A DNA stretch of 64,000 nucleotides from Plantibacter flavus (GCF_900177615.1 NZ_FXAP01000006.1:1-64000), one strand, 5' to 3'. Positions 1-7,992 are shown, counted from the first letter of the stretch. The notes: generated by a model from the letters alone, not told the origin. Numbers and translations are program-made.

Positions 1-700
1 GTCGTCGAGGCCGCCCGCAGCACCCTCGTCATCGGCACCACCTGACCCGACACCGATCGCAGCGAAAACGACGACACAGAGCGAGGCTGCTCACATCCTC
101 GTCGACCGGCAGACCGAGGACACGAGCTTCTCATCGGTCGCCGTCGACGACGTCGCGGGCGGGCGACTGGCGGTCGAGCACCTCATCGGACTCGGTCGGC
201 GCCGCATCGCGCTCGTGGGTGGTCCGTCCTCGCTCCGGCAGGTCGTCGACCGGCTCGCCGGTGCGCGCCAGGCGGTCGATGCAGCCTCGGCCGCTGGTGC
301 CGAGGTCACCCTTGAGGTCGTGGAGACCACCGCGTTGACGGTGCTGCAGGGCCGTTCCGCGGGCGAGACCATCCGGAACCGTCCTCGCGACGAGTGGCCC
401 GACGCGGTGTTCGCGGCCAACGACCTCCTCGCGATGGGGGTCCTGCAGGCGTTCAGCATGCTCGGTTCGGTGCGCGTGCCGGACGACATCGCCCTGATCG
501 GGTACGACGACATCGACTTCGCGTCGGCGGCGGTCGTCCCGCTGTCGTCGATCCGTCAGCCGAGCGCGCTCATCGGCCACACCGCCGTCGAGCTCCTGCT
601 CCGTGAGGCGGACGCGGGCGCTCGACGCGTGCCCGAGCAGATCGTCTTCCAGCCGGAACTCGTCGTCCGGCAGTCGACGGTCGGCGTCGACCCGTCCTGA
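1..700 (+). pseudogene. Decayed LacI-family transcriptional regulator (5' end outside window)
   Basis: The first 45 bases, read in frame 1, give a LacI-type core strand (TLVIGTT) and then hit TGA. After about 45 more bases homology resumes in frame 2 with ILVDRQTED and continues to the stop at 698-700. That part contains the usual hallmarks AVDDVAGG, ALVGGPSS, DAVFAANDLLA and IGYDDIDF. Intact relatives, including the LacI at 30049-31086, have about 45 residues between these two blocks where only about 15-20 can be found here. The gene therefore appears to carry a frameshift plus an internal deletion that removes part of the effector-binding N-subdomain. The C-terminal subdomain reads well and could be translated from GTG 215, but it would lack DNA binding. 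A sequencing or assembly error cannot be excluded. Confidence 0.7.
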
Positions 701-718
701 GGCGGGTGCCGCCCTGGG

Positions 719-1150
719 TCACGCCGGGTGGTCGGGGACCCACGGGTCGATGAGGCGGAGGCCGACACCGGCGAAGTCGCGCGTGTTCCGCGTCGCGAGA
801 GCGGCGCCGGAGGATCTCGCGATGGCCGCGATGATCGCATCCTGAGGTCCGATGGGGTTGCCGGAACGGCGTCGCGTCGTCATGAGCTCCGCGTAATCGA
901 GCGCGGCTTCCGCGGAGAAGGGGAGGACGCGCCCTGCGAAGTCGGCATCGAGCACGGTCGCCACGGCCTCGACGAGCAACGATCGGCGGGCGCCTGCAGG
1001 AAGGCGCAGGGCTCCTTCAAGGAGTTCGGCAGCGGTCATCGCGGTGAGGTGGAGGTCGGCCTCGTCCTGCCGGTCGAGCCACCGCGCCACCGTGGGGTCG
1101 GGCCGTGGTCTGAACAGTTCCGAGACGACGTTCGTGTCGATGATGATCAT
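719..1150 (-). CDS. PIN-domain toxin of a FitAB/VapBC-type type II toxin-antitoxin pair
   Basis: This is a 143-residue single-domain PIN protein, predicted to be a metal-dependent ribonuclease toxin acting on cytoplasmic RNA. It opens with the diagnostic strand MIIIDTN (Asp5), followed by Glu42 in TAAELLEG, Asp104 in GPQDAIIAA and Asp125 in TRNTRDF. These are the four acidic positions that hold the catalytic metal in PIN nucleases. The internal motif NPIGPQDAI is typical of the FitB subgroup. Its ATG overlaps the stop of the antitoxin gene by four bases (ATGA), so the pair is translationally coupled with the antitoxin first, as is usual for these systems. Confidence 0.9.
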   Translation of the reverse strand: MIIIDTNVVSELFRPRPDPTVARWLDRQDEADLHLTAMTAAELLEGALRLPAGARRSLLVEAVATVLDADFAGRVLPFSAEAALDYAELMTTRRRSGNPIGPQDAIIAAIARSSGAALATRNTRDFAGVGLRLIDPWVPDHPA

Positions 1151-1473
1151 CTCGGGGCCGGGTCGTCCGCGTCGGCGCTCGCGGCATCGTCGAACGGATT
1201 CGGTCGCGTGGTCATGGTGCGGTCGGGGAGTTCTACGACGAGTTCACCGTCGAGGTGGAGGTCGACGAAGCGCTGATGAATACGCTCCGCCAGCCCCGGT
1301 CGGTCGCTGTCAGCGGCCGAGGCGGCGCGGATATCCTCAGCCGTCGTCGTCCTGACGGCCGCGGCCAGGATCGCCCGGATCTCCGCCTCCATGGATCGTC
1401 CGTGCAAGACGCCGAGCTGTTGCAAACCGCGTTTCGTGTCCTCGTCGAGATTCCGGACGGTCACCGTGGGCAT
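1147..1473 (-). CDS. FitA/VapB-like ribbon-helix-helix antitoxin
   Basis: This 108-residue protein has an Arc/FitA-type ribbon-helix-helix domain in its first 40 residues (TVTVRNLDEDTKRGL, then GRSMEAEIRAIL). It has an acidic, proline-rich tail expected to wrap around and inhibit the PIN toxin encoded immediately downstream. AGAGGTG lies about 6 bases before the ATG at 1473. The perfect 8-base inverted repeat at 1498-1518 just upstream is a natural operator for autorepression. The assignment rests on the domain and on the coupled PIN gene. Confidence 0.88.
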   Translation of the reverse strand: MPTVTVRNLDEDTKRGLQQLGVLHGRSMEAEIRAILAAAVRTTTAEDIRAASAADSDRPGLAERIHQRFVDLHLDGELVVELPDRTMTTRPNPFDDAASADADDPAPR

Positions 1474-1497
1474 GTCGTCACCTCTCGTGGGAATGGA

Positions 1498-1518
1498 GTG
1501 CTAGCGCGATGCTAGCAC
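1498..1518. promoter_or_regulatory. Palindromic operator of the FitAB-like pair
   Basis: GTGCTAGC and GCTAGCAC form a perfect inverted repeat around a 5-base spacer, 25 bases upstream of the antitoxin start. The half-site resembles the TGCTA-type half-sites reported for FitA operators. TAGCAT within it could also serve as a -10 box, so bound antitoxin would block RNA polymerase. The function is inferred from position and symmetry. Confidence 0.65.
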
Positions 1519-1533
1519 TTCGCGGTTCGGGCT

Positions 1534-1641
1534 TCATCGGTCCTCCACAGGCCACGCCAAGCGGAGGATCCTCTCAGGGACGTCCACGTAGGGTGGCCGT
1601 TTCGCCTCCCTCGGATCGGGCAACCGGTCGACCGCGGTCAT
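1534..1641 (-). CDS. Possible 35-residue small protein
   Basis: A short frame starts at ATG 1641 and ends at TGA 1534. About four-fifths of its codons end in G or C, as real genes here do, and it encodes MTAVDRLPDPREAKRPPYV followed by a hydrophobic, arginine-containing end. No clear ribosome-binding site precedes it and no family is recognised. It lies between the NlpC/P60 gene and the antitoxin, in a 216-base gap otherwise without genes. It may be a real microprotein, the stub of a larger gene, or chance. Confidence 0.25.
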   Translation of the reverse strand: MTAVDRLPDPREAKRPPYVDVPERILRLAWPVEDR

Positions 1642-1734
1642 CGAGGGGCGGCTCTGCCGAGGCGATGCTGCACCCACCGAGCATGAACCGAGCGCGCCCC
1701 CGACGCGACCGAGACCCAGGACGGTACCCCGCAC

Positions 1735-2655
1735 ATGACCAGCACCACTCCTGCGCGCGCCCTCGAGCGCCGCGACCCGAACACTCCGGCCGTGACCCCC
1801 ACCCGGACCGGCGGCCGCCACGTGGCCCTCAGCCCGCGAGCCGCCCGTCGCGCGGCTCGACTCGAGGACGCCAGCTGGACCGCCTCCGTCGAGGAGGAGC
1901 GACGCCACGTCGACCTCGTGCCCACCAAGCGGCCCTCGGCCCCGCGCGCCAAGAGCTCGTTCGCGAAGCGCGCCAAGCCGTTCGCCACGTTCGGCGTGAT
2001 GACGCTCGCCACCGGGCTCTTCGTGTCGGTGTCACTGCCGGCGGCCGCTGCCGGCGTCGACGTCGATGCGGCGACCGGTGGAGCGATCCCGTCTGCGGCG
2101 ACGATGCAGTCGGTGTCGTACTCCGTGCCGTCGACCGCAGCCGATGTGCCCTTCGTGCGCGACGGCTACGGCGCGACCAGCCAGGAGGAGGTCGACGCCG
2201 CCTCGGCCGCCGCTGCAGCTGCTGCAGCCGAAGCGGCCGCGAGTGCATCCGCCGCCTCCTCGTCGTCCGCGTCGGCTTCGGCGGGACGCACTTACGCGGC
2301 TCCCGCCGTCGCCCGATCCGGCGAGGCGATCCTCGCCTACGCGGCGCAGTTCGTCGGTGTCGTCCCCTACGGCAACGGTAACGACCCGTCCTACAGCTTC
2401 GCCTGCGACGGTTACGTGCAGTACGTCTTCGCGGCGTTCGGTGTGTCCCTGCCTCGCGGCGCCGGTGCCCAGGCCGCGTCGGGCGTGCAGATCTCGGCGT
2501 CGGAGGCCGTCGCCGGCGACCTGCTCTACTGGCCGGAAGGCCACATCGCGATCTACGACGGTGCAGGTGGCATGTACGACTCTCCCGACTGGGGTCGCTA
2601 CGTCCAGCACCGTCTGTCGATCTGGGGCGACCCGGTCTACATCCGCATCCCGTAG
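1735..2655 (+). CDS. NlpC/P60-family peptidoglycan hydrolase
   Basis: This 306-residue secreted or membrane-anchored cell-wall endopeptidase probably cleaves peptide stems of peptidoglycan. A basic N-terminal segment of about 85 residues precedes one hydrophobic helix (about 84-106, ending LPAAAAG), which is an unusually late signal or anchor. A low-complexity Ala/Ser linker (155-185) leads to the catalytic domain at about 193-306. The nucleophile is Cys224 (SFACDGYVQYVF), and His270 in EGHIAIYDG is the second catalytic residue. I searched the 5' region for a ydaO/c-di-AMP riboswitch, which often precedes such genes in actinobacteria, and did not find one. Its likely role is septal or lateral wall remodelling. 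Confidence 0.87.
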   Translation: MTSTTPARALERRDPNTPAVTPTRTGGRHVALSPRAARRAARLEDASWTASVEEERRHVDLVPTKRPSAPRAKSSFAKRAKPFATFGVMTLATGLFVSVSLPAAAAGVDVDAATGGAIPSAATMQSVSYSVPSTAADVPFVRDGYGATSQEEVDAASAAAAAAAAEAAASASAASSSSASASAGRTYAAPAVARSGEAILAYAAQFVGVVPYGNGNDPSYSFACDGYVQYVFAAFGVSLPRGAGAQAASGVQISASEAVAGDLLYWPEGHIAIYDGAGGMYDSPDWGRYVQHRLSIWGDPVYIRIP

Positions 2656-2662
2656 GCCGAGC

Positions 2663-2723
2663 GCTGAGTCGCCCGGAACGGTGCGTTTTCACCGTAAATA
2701 CGCACGGTTCCGGGCAACTCAGC
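2663..2723. terminator. Long imperfect hairpin after the NlpC/P60 gene
   Basis: Arms 2663-2685 and 2701-2723 (core CCCGGAAC...GTGCG) pair in 21 of 23 positions around a 15-base AT-rich loop, between two co-directional genes. There is no U-tract, so this may be a rho-independent-like stop, an mRNA-stabilising structure, or another of the palindromic repeats found in this genome. Confidence 0.5.
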
Positions 2724-2747
2724 CGGAGCGACGGATACCGTGGAGCC

Positions 2748-4094
2748 ATGAGCGACACACGCAGCTTCGAGACCTCCCTCGGCACGATCCTCGGTCGGGT
2801 CGACGGCGCGGTGGTTCGGGCCCGCGGCATCCCGTACGCCCGCGCGGGGCGCTTCGAGCTGCCGGAGCCGACCGGTCTTCCCGTCGGCACTGACGGCGAT
2901 CCCGTGCCGTTCCGGGCCTTCAAGCGGGCGCCTGCTTCACCCCAGCGCACCTCGCGGGTGCTCGAGGCGGTCCTCGAGGGCGCTGGCGAGGGGATGGTCG
3001 ACTCCGAAGACTGCCAGGCGCTCTCGATCACGGTCCCTGCCGACATGCGTCCGGACGAGTCGCTGCCGGTGATGGTCTGGATCCATGGCGGCGCCTACGT
3101 CACAGGCGCCGGCGACCTCGACGTCTACGATCCGATCAGCCTGGTCGTCGAGCAGCGGGTCATCGTGGTGTCGGTCACGTACCGGCTCGGGATCCTCGGC
3201 TTCCTCGGCGACGGTGAAACGCTGCCGGCCAACCTCGGCCTGCTGGACCTCGTCCTCGCGCTCCGGTGGGTCCACGAGCACATCGCTGCGTTCGGCGGCG
3301 ATCCGGGGTCGGTCACGCTCTTCGGGCAGTCGGCGGGCGGCGATGCGATCGCGCACCTCATGATCAGCGACGGCACCGCGGGGCTCTTCCAGCGCGCCAT
3401 CGTCCAGAGCGCGCCGCTCGGCATCAGCAGTGGTCGGGCGAAGATGGCGAGCGCGATGATGCGGGCGGCCGGCAGCCCGACGCGGGACACGCCGGTGGTT
3501 GAACTGCTCGCGCTCGAAGAGCGGGTGGAGCGGGCGGCGCGACGGTTCGGACTGCGTGGCGGCATGGCGTTCGGCACCCAGTACGGTCACGCGCCGCTCC
3601 CGGCGGAGGCCGACCGCGACGCCGCCTGGCGGGAGGCAGCCTCACGAATCGACGTCCTGATCGGCTCGACCACTGAGGAGACGCGGCTGTACGTGCCGCT
3701 CATCCCGGCCTTCGCCCGAATGACCTCGGCGCCGCTCGTCGGTGACCCCATCCGGAGGGCGCTCGTCGGTGCGACCACGCACCTCACGTACACGCGCGAC
3801 GCCCGGAAGTTCGTCGAGCGCCATCGTGCGTCCGGCGGTCGGGCCACGCGCTACGAGCTCAATTGGGCGCCGCCCGGCAGCCCGTACGGCGCGTCGCACG
3901 TGACGGACCTGCCCCTGCTCCTCGGTACCGAACGGTCGTGGAGCCGGACAGCGCTCATCGGCTCGGCGACGTGGGCCGAGGTCGACCGTCGTGGCCGTTT
4001 CCTGCGTCAGATGTGGGCCGACTTCGCGCGTGACGGGGTGCTGGCCGCCGACGCGACCGCGGGCCTGAGCGACGTGGTCACGCTCGACCGCTGA
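2748..4094 (+). CDS. Type-B carboxylesterase/lipase family protein
   Basis: This 448-residue alpha/beta-hydrolase is predicted to cleave carboxylic esters in the cytoplasm, as no signal peptide is visible. The oxyanion-hole motif is WIHGGAY (about 111-117). The conserved SEDC lies at 86-89, the nucleophile is Ser195 in FGQSAGG, and an acidic residue lies in GSTTEET (about 310). His384 (GASHVTDLP) completes the triad. It is about 50-100 residues shorter than typical actinobacterial para-nitrobenzyl-esterase-like members, mainly in the C-terminal lobe, but all catalytic parts are present. It converges on a TetR gene 20 bases downstream. The substrate cannot be told from sequence. Confidence 0.88.
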   Translation: MSDTRSFETSLGTILGRVDGAVVRARGIPYARAGRFELPEPTGLPVGTDGDPVPFRAFKRAPASPQRTSRVLEAVLEGAGEGMVDSEDCQALSITVPADMRPDESLPVMVWIHGGAYVTGAGDLDVYDPISLVVEQRVIVVSVTYRLGILGFLGDGETLPANLGLLDLVLALRWVHEHIAAFGGDPGSVTLFGQSAGGDAIAHLMISDGTAGLFQRAIVQSAPLGISSGRAKMASAMMRAAGSPTRDTPVVELLALEERVERAARRFGLRGGMAFGTQYGHAPLPAEADRDAAWREAASRIDVLIGSTTEETRLYVPLIPAFARMTSAPLVGDPIRRALVGATTHLTYTRDARKFVERHRASGGRATRYELNWAPPGSPYGASHVTDLPLLLGTERSWSRTALIGSATWAEVDRRGRFLRQMWADFARDGVLAADATAGLSDVVTLDR

Positions 4095-4114
4095 GTGTGG
4101 CGCTGGCCACCCGA

Positions 4115-4675
4115 CTACCCGTCGACGACCAGTGTCAGGCACGCGCGGGCATGCGCACGCGCTTCGTCCGGCGTCGGCGCAGCGGCCAGGCCGAGCAGCC
4201 TGCGTCGATGCGGTTCGCCGAGCAGCAGGGTGTAGAGCTGCTCCGCCCGCTCGCCGACATGGCCGGCGAGGAACGCGATCGAGCGGGCCGGGCCGACGGC
4301 GTAGAAGCCGGCGGCGACCTCGGGGAAGCGTGGAGATTCTGCGATCACGAGTCGGTGCAGCGCGATCGAGACGCCCGAGTGCAGTGCGATGACCAGTCGG
4401 GTGGCCGCGTCCTCGAGAGGCTCTTCCTCGGAGCCTGGCTCGTCGGCCGCGAGGAGGTACCCGTGCTGCCGTTCGACCGCCGCGGTCAGCATGCCGGCGA
4501 GATCGCCGAACCAGGTGTAGATCGTCCGCTTCGTCACACCGGCGTCTGCGGCGATCGCCTCGATCGTCGTCCCGCCGTACCCGTGTTCGGCGAACCGGTG
4601 GATGGCGGCGTCGAGGATCGCGTCGCGCCGGCGGTCGCGTTCGGCTGCCGTCGGGCGACCACGTCTCGATTCCAT
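4115..4675 (-). CDS. TetR/AcrR-family transcriptional regulator
   Basis: This 186-residue repressor has an N-terminal helix-turn-helix at about 28-60 (TTIEAIAADAGVTKRTIYTWFGD). A helical ligand and dimerisation domain follows, predicted to sense a small hydrophobic molecule. It is divergent from the DUF952 gene at 4720, and the 44 bases between them hold a near-perfect inverted repeat (4680-4703). Autoregulation and control of the DUF952 gene are therefore likely. Confidence 0.88.
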   Translation of the reverse strand: MESRRGRPTAAERDRRRDAILDAAIHRFAEHGYGGTTIEAIAADAGVTKRTIYTWFGDLAGMLTAAVERQHGYLLAADEPGSEEEPLEDAATRLVIALHSGVSIALHRLVIAESPRFPEVAAGFYAVGPARSIAFLAGHVGERAEQLYTLLLGEPHRRRLLGLAAAPTPDEARAHARACLTLVVDG

Positions 4676-4679
4676 GCTC

Positions 4680-4703
4680 TAATGATACGGTAACGTCTCA
4701 TTA
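4680..4703. promoter_or_regulatory. Probable TetR operator between divergent genes
   Basis: TAATGATACG and CGTCTCATTA form an inverted repeat with 9 of 10 matches around 4 bases. It sits between the TetR start at 4675 and the DUF952 start at 4720, where both promoters must lie. Length and symmetry fit a TetR dimer site. Confidence 0.65.
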
Positions 4704-4719
4704 AATGGAGAGGGTGGAG

Positions 4720-5073
4720 ATGACGAAGATCCTGCATGTCGCGATCGTCGACGACTGGGAGGCCAGTCGGCCGTTCGGCGAGTACGAGGTGTCGACGCGA
4801 GCCGTGCCGTTCGTCGACGCCGGGTTCGTCCACGCCACGACCGTCGACCGACTGCCCGAGGTGCTCGGGCGGGTCTACGGGTCGCTCCAGCTGCCGCTCG
4901 TGCTCATCGTGCTCGACGTGGAGGAGCTGCAGGCAGCGGGCATCGAGGTGGTTCTGGAACCGGAACCGCGCGTGCTCGCACCCCTCCCGACCGCCGGGCC
5001 GGCCGTCGTCACCGAGCTGCCGCTGGAGCGAGACGGCTCGGGTGCCTGGCAGTCGCCGCAGACGTTGCCCTAA
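4720..5073 (+). CDS. DUF952-family protein
   Basis: This is a 117-residue cytoplasmic protein of the DUF952 family. The fold is seen in the opening KILHVAIVDDWEAS, the central FVHATTVDRLPEVL and the strand LVLIVLDVEELQAAGIEVV. Members resemble small RNA 2'-phosphotransferase/ADP-ribosyltransferase-like folds, but no activity is established. I chose ATG 4720 over ATG 4705 because GGAGAGGG (4707-4714) is then a well-spaced ribosome-binding site, and because family members begin close to KILH. It is divergently paired with the TetR at 4115-4675 and probably controlled by it. Confidence 0.75.
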   Translation: MTKILHVAIVDDWEASRPFGEYEVSTRAVPFVDAGFVHATTVDRLPEVLGRVYGSLQLPLVLIVLDVEELQAAGIEVVLEPEPRVLAPLPTAGPAVVTELPLERDGSGAWQSPQTLP

Positions 5074-5093
5074 CCTTCAGGCGCCGCGCGTGG

Positions 5094-5654
5094 TCAGCCG
5101 AGGAGGGCGCGGAGGTCGGCGAGGACGTCGTCGAGCAGTTCGGTGAACGATCTCGTCTCGTCGTCGGCGATCCAGGCGGCGAAGGCCAGGTGGAAGGCAG
5201 CGGAACCGCTCTGCGCTGCGAGTGCTGCGGGTACGGGAGCGACGCCCTTTGCGATGAGTGCGGTCGTGAGGGCGTCGGTGAGCGAGCTGCGCTTGAGCGA
5301 CTCGCGTTCCATCAGTGCTGCGCTGGAGTCGACGATCCGCTGGCGTGCGCGGGACCACGTGCGCCGTTCGTCCGCGAAGAACGCCGCGCCCCCGTGGAGT
5401 GCGGCCTCGACGAGTGTCATCGGCGCCGTGGCTTCGGATGCGAGGAGGGCGTCCAGGAACCGCGCCTGATAGTCGTCCTGGTTCGTGAACAGCACCTCGC
5501 GCTTGTCGGTGAAGTAGCGGAAGAAGGTGCGCTCGGTGACACCGACGGCTGCGGCGATGTCGCTCACCGTGACGGCCTCGAATCCATGCGTCCCGAAGAG
5601 TTCGATGGCGGCCAGCTTGAGCCGCCCCTCGGTATCCGCTTGCCAACGAGCCAT
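5094..5654 (-). CDS. TetR/AcrR-family transcriptional regulator
   Basis: This 186-residue repressor has its helix-turn-helix at about 25-55 (AVTVSDIAAAVGVTERTFFRYFTDKREVL), followed by an all-helical sensor domain. It is divergent from the oxidoreductase at 5732. Repeated TGACAT half-sites in the shared promoter region (5671-5717) are the likely operator for both genes. The ligand is unknown, but the target pair suggests an electrophile or xenobiotic response. Confidence 0.88.
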   Translation of the reverse strand: MARWQADTEGRLKLAAIELFGTHGFEAVTVSDIAAAVGVTERTFFRYFTDKREVLFTNQDDYQARFLDALLASEATAPMTLVEAALHGGAAFFADERRTWSRARQRIVDSSAALMERESLKRSSLTDALTTALIAKGVAPVPAALAAQSGSAAFHLAFAAWIADDETRSFTELLDDVLADLRALLG

Positions 5655-5670
5655 GGATCCATCTTAGCGA

Positions 5671-5717
5671 TGACAGTGGCTGACATCAGGTGCTAGAGTG
5701 ATGTCATTCACTGACAT
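5671..5717. promoter_or_regulatory. TetR operator array and promoter for the 5732 oxidoreductase operon
   Basis: Perfect inverted repeats share the half-site TGACAT: TGACATCA (5681-5688) with TGATGTCA (5699-5706), and ATGTCA (5701-5706) with TGACAT (5712-5717). TGACAG at 5671 is a further degenerate copy. A plus-strand promoter fits ATGACA (5670) and TAGAGT (5694) at 18-base spacing, which would place the operators over and just after the -10 box. Confidence 0.6.
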
Positions 5718-5731
5718 GAAAGGAGCACGCC

Positions 5732-6625
5732 ATGCGTGTTTTCGTTACCGGAGCAAGTGGCTGGATCGGGAGTGCCGCCGTCGATGAGTTGCTCGCGGCG
5801 GGTCACGAGGTGCTCGGCCTCGCCCGCAGCAACGCCTCCGCGGCTTCCCTCGAAGCGAAGGGGGCGGTCGTCCTCCGCGGTGATCTCGACGACCTCGCGT
5901 CGCTCCGTCGCGGAGCCGTGGAGTCCGAGGCGACGCTCCATCTCGCGAACAAGCACGACTGGTCGAACCCTGCGGAGTCGAACCGCGCTGAGCGCATGGC
6001 GGTCGAGACGCTTGCCGAAGCGCTGGTCGGGTCCGGGAAGACACTCGGCCTCGCTTCAGGGTTGTTCCGACCCGACGCGGACCGGCCGGTGCTCGAGACC
6101 GATCCGCACCCGGCCGTCGGGCCGGAGTCGATGCGCGGTGGAAGCGAGAACCTCGCGTTCGACTACCAGGATCGCGGGGTCCGGAGCATCGCTCTCCGCT
6201 TCGCACCGACCGTGCACGGCCACCACGACCACGGGTTCATCGCACAGATCGTCGCGGCCGCGCAGCGCACGGGTGTCTCCGGATACATCGGCGACGGCTC
6301 GAACTCTTGGGCCGCCGTGCACCGCAGCGATGCGGCCCGGCTCGTGCGACTCGCGCTCGAGCAGGCTCCTGCGGGAGCCCGAGTGCACGCCGTCGGAGAG
6401 GAAGGCGCGCAGGCGCGCCGGATCGCCGAGGCGATCGGTGAGGTGCTCGGCCTCCCGACGACGTCGATCGACCCGGATGACGCGGCGGGTCACTTCGGCT
6501 TCATCGGGCGCTTCTTCGGAGCCGAGATGACGGCGTCCAGCGCGGCGACCCGCGCCGCGTACGGATGGGGTCCCACCGGCCCGACGCTGGTCGAGGACAT
6601 CGCCGCCGGGGCGTACACAGCATGA
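5732..6625 (+). CDS. NAD(P)-dependent extended/atypical SDR oxidoreductase
   Basis: This 297-residue Rossmann protein has the nucleotide-binding motif TGASGWIG at 7-14 and GDLDD near 50. The usual SDR catalytic YxxxK is not evident, since the corresponding region reads SENLAFDY, so it belongs to the atypical SDR group. Members often act on small carbonyls or serve as NADPH sensors. AAAGGAG precedes ATG 5732. It is divergent from a TetR gene and overlaps the next gene by four bases, forming a two-gene operon under TetR control. The substrate is unknown. Confidence 0.8.
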   Translation: MRVFVTGASGWIGSAAVDELLAAGHEVLGLARSNASAASLEAKGAVVLRGDLDDLASLRRGAVESEATLHLANKHDWSNPAESNRAERMAVETLAEALVGSGKTLGLASGLFRPDADRPVLETDPHPAVGPESMRGGSENLAFDYQDRGVRSIALRFAPTVHGHHDHGFIAQIVAAAQRTGVSGYIGDGSNSWAAVHRSDAARLVRLALEQAPAGARVHAVGEEGAQARRIAEAIGEVLGLPTTSIDPDDAAGHFGFIGRFFGAEMTASSAATRAAYGWGPTGPTLVEDIAAGAYTA

Positions 6626-6873
6626 CGCCGCCGCCCCGTTGGAAGATGGCGGTCGTCACCTGGCTCGGGGTGTACCCGCTCATCACGCTGCTGCTGTTGG
6701 CGCTCGGGCCACTCATCCTCGGCCTGCCGATCCCGGTGGTGACGCTCATCCTGTCGGTGACGCTCGTCTCGCTGCTCACCTTCGTCGTGATGCCGCTCCT
6801 CCTGCGCGCCTTCGGGCCATGGCTGCGCGCAGGAGTTGCCGGGTCCACCGCAGGCGAAGGGGATGCTTCGTGA
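6622..6873 (+). CDS. Small two-helix membrane protein, ABM-associated type
   Basis: This 83-residue integral membrane protein starts at ATG 6622, overlapping the preceding stop (ATGA). It begins PPPRWKMAVVTWLGVYPL, then has two transmembrane helices (about 14-35 and 40-62), the pair separated by GLPIPV. The WKMAVVTWLG...PL pattern followed by a VMP motif matches the membrane tail of many antibiotic-biosynthesis-monooxygenase-type proteins, here on its own without the monooxygenase domain. Translational coupling suggests it works with the upstream SDR. Its function is unknown. Confidence 0.7.
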   Translation: MTPPPRWKMAVVTWLGVYPLITLLLLALGPLILGLPIPVVTLILSVTLVSLLTFVVMPLLLRAFGPWLRAGVAGSTAGEGDAS

Positions 6874-6918
6874 GTGCGGGATCGTCCTCCGCGGCACCGT
6901 CTTGGGCGGTGAGCGGGG

Positions 6919-7932
6919 CTACCCCAGGGCCGGCTTGATGTCCTTGACGATCGACTCCAGGATGCGCGCGTTGAAGTCGACGCCGAGCTGGTTCGGGACG
7001 GTGACGAGGACGGTGTCGGCGGATTGGACGGCGGCATCGGCCGCGAGTTCGGCGGCGATGACGTCGGGCTCGCCGATGAAGCTGCGGCCGAAGCGCGCGA
7101 GTCCGCCGTCGAGGTGTCCGACCTGGTCCTTCGAGTCGGCCTGGGCGCGCAGTCCGAAGTAGCGGCGCGTCTCGTCGTCGATGAGCGGCAGGATGCTGCG
7201 GCTCACGGAGACCCGCGGCTGCCACTCGTGACCGGCCTCGGACCAGGCGTCGCGGAACATCTGGATCTGCTCCGCCTGTAGCTCGTCGAACGGTACCCCG
7301 GTGTCCTCGGTGAGGAGCGTCGACGACATGAGGTTCATGCCCTGCTCCGCCGTCCACACCGCGGTGGAGCGAGAGCCGGCGCCCCACCAGACGCGCTCGC
7401 CGAGCTCCGGCGACTGCGGCTGGATAGCGAGCAGGCCGTTCGTCCCCGTCATCTGCGGGTTGGCGCGGGCCACACCCGCGCCGGCGATGGCCGCACGGAA
7501 CACCTCGGTGTGCGAGCGGGCGATGTCCGCGTCGGTCTCATCGTCGCCCGGAACGTAACCGAACGACTCCGACCCGCGGAGGGCCGTCTCGGGTGATCCC
7601 CGGCTCACGCCGAGCTGCAGTCGGCCGTCGCTGATGAGGTCGGTGGCCGCCGCCTCCTCGGCCATGTAGAGGGGGTTCTCGTAGCGCATGTCGATGACAC
7701 CGGTGCCGAGTTCGATCGTCGAGGTCTTCGCCGCCATCGCCGCCAGGAGTGGGAACGGTGACGCGAGCTGTCGGGCGAAGTGGTGCACGCGCACGTAGGC
7801 GCCGTCGACCCCGACCTCCTCCGCGGCGACCGCGAGGTCGATGCTCTGCAGGAGTGCGTCACGCCCGGTGCGCACGCTGGAGCCCGGAACGTCTTGCCAG
7901 TGTCCGAAGGACAGGAATCCGATCTTCTTCAC
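6919..7932 (-). CDS. LLM-class flavin-dependent oxidoreductase
   Basis: This 337-residue luciferase-like TIM barrel is predicted to use reduced FMN or F420. Family features include the N-terminal IGFLSFGHW, the active-site region DGAYVRVHHFARQLASP (His near 50), the central ELGTGVIDMRYENPL and GRLQLGVSRGSP. The C-terminal GEPDVIAAEL is also typical. It is a single-gene unit followed on its 5' side by the RES operon read in the same direction. Its higher GC suggests it is native, unlike those neighbours. Confidence 0.85.
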   Translation of the reverse strand: MKKIGFLSFGHWQDVPGSSVRTGRDALLQSIDLAVAAEEVGVDGAYVRVHHFARQLASPFPLLAAMAAKTSTIELGTGVIDMRYENPLYMAEEAAATDLISDGRLQLGVSRGSPETALRGSESFGYVPGDDETDADIARSHTEVFRAAIAGAGVARANPQMTGTNGLLAIQPQSPELGERVWWGAGSRSTAVWTAEQGMNLMSSTLLTEDTGVPFDELQAEQIQMFRDAWSEAGHEWQPRVSVSRSILPLIDDETRRYFGLRAQADSKDQVGHLDGGLARFGRSFIGEPDVIAAELAADAAVQSADTVLVTVPNQLGVDFNARILESIVKDIKPALG

Positions 7933-7992
7933 GCTGGCTACAGCGTCGCACGCACGGCTTCTATTCCGGTGAATGGATCGTCGACCCGTTTC

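Noticed and set aside
1519-1734. ydaO-type c-di-AMP riboswitch upstream of the NlpC/P60 gene
   Set aside because: The conserved riboswitch segments were not found in this leader, although such genes often carry one in actinobacteria.
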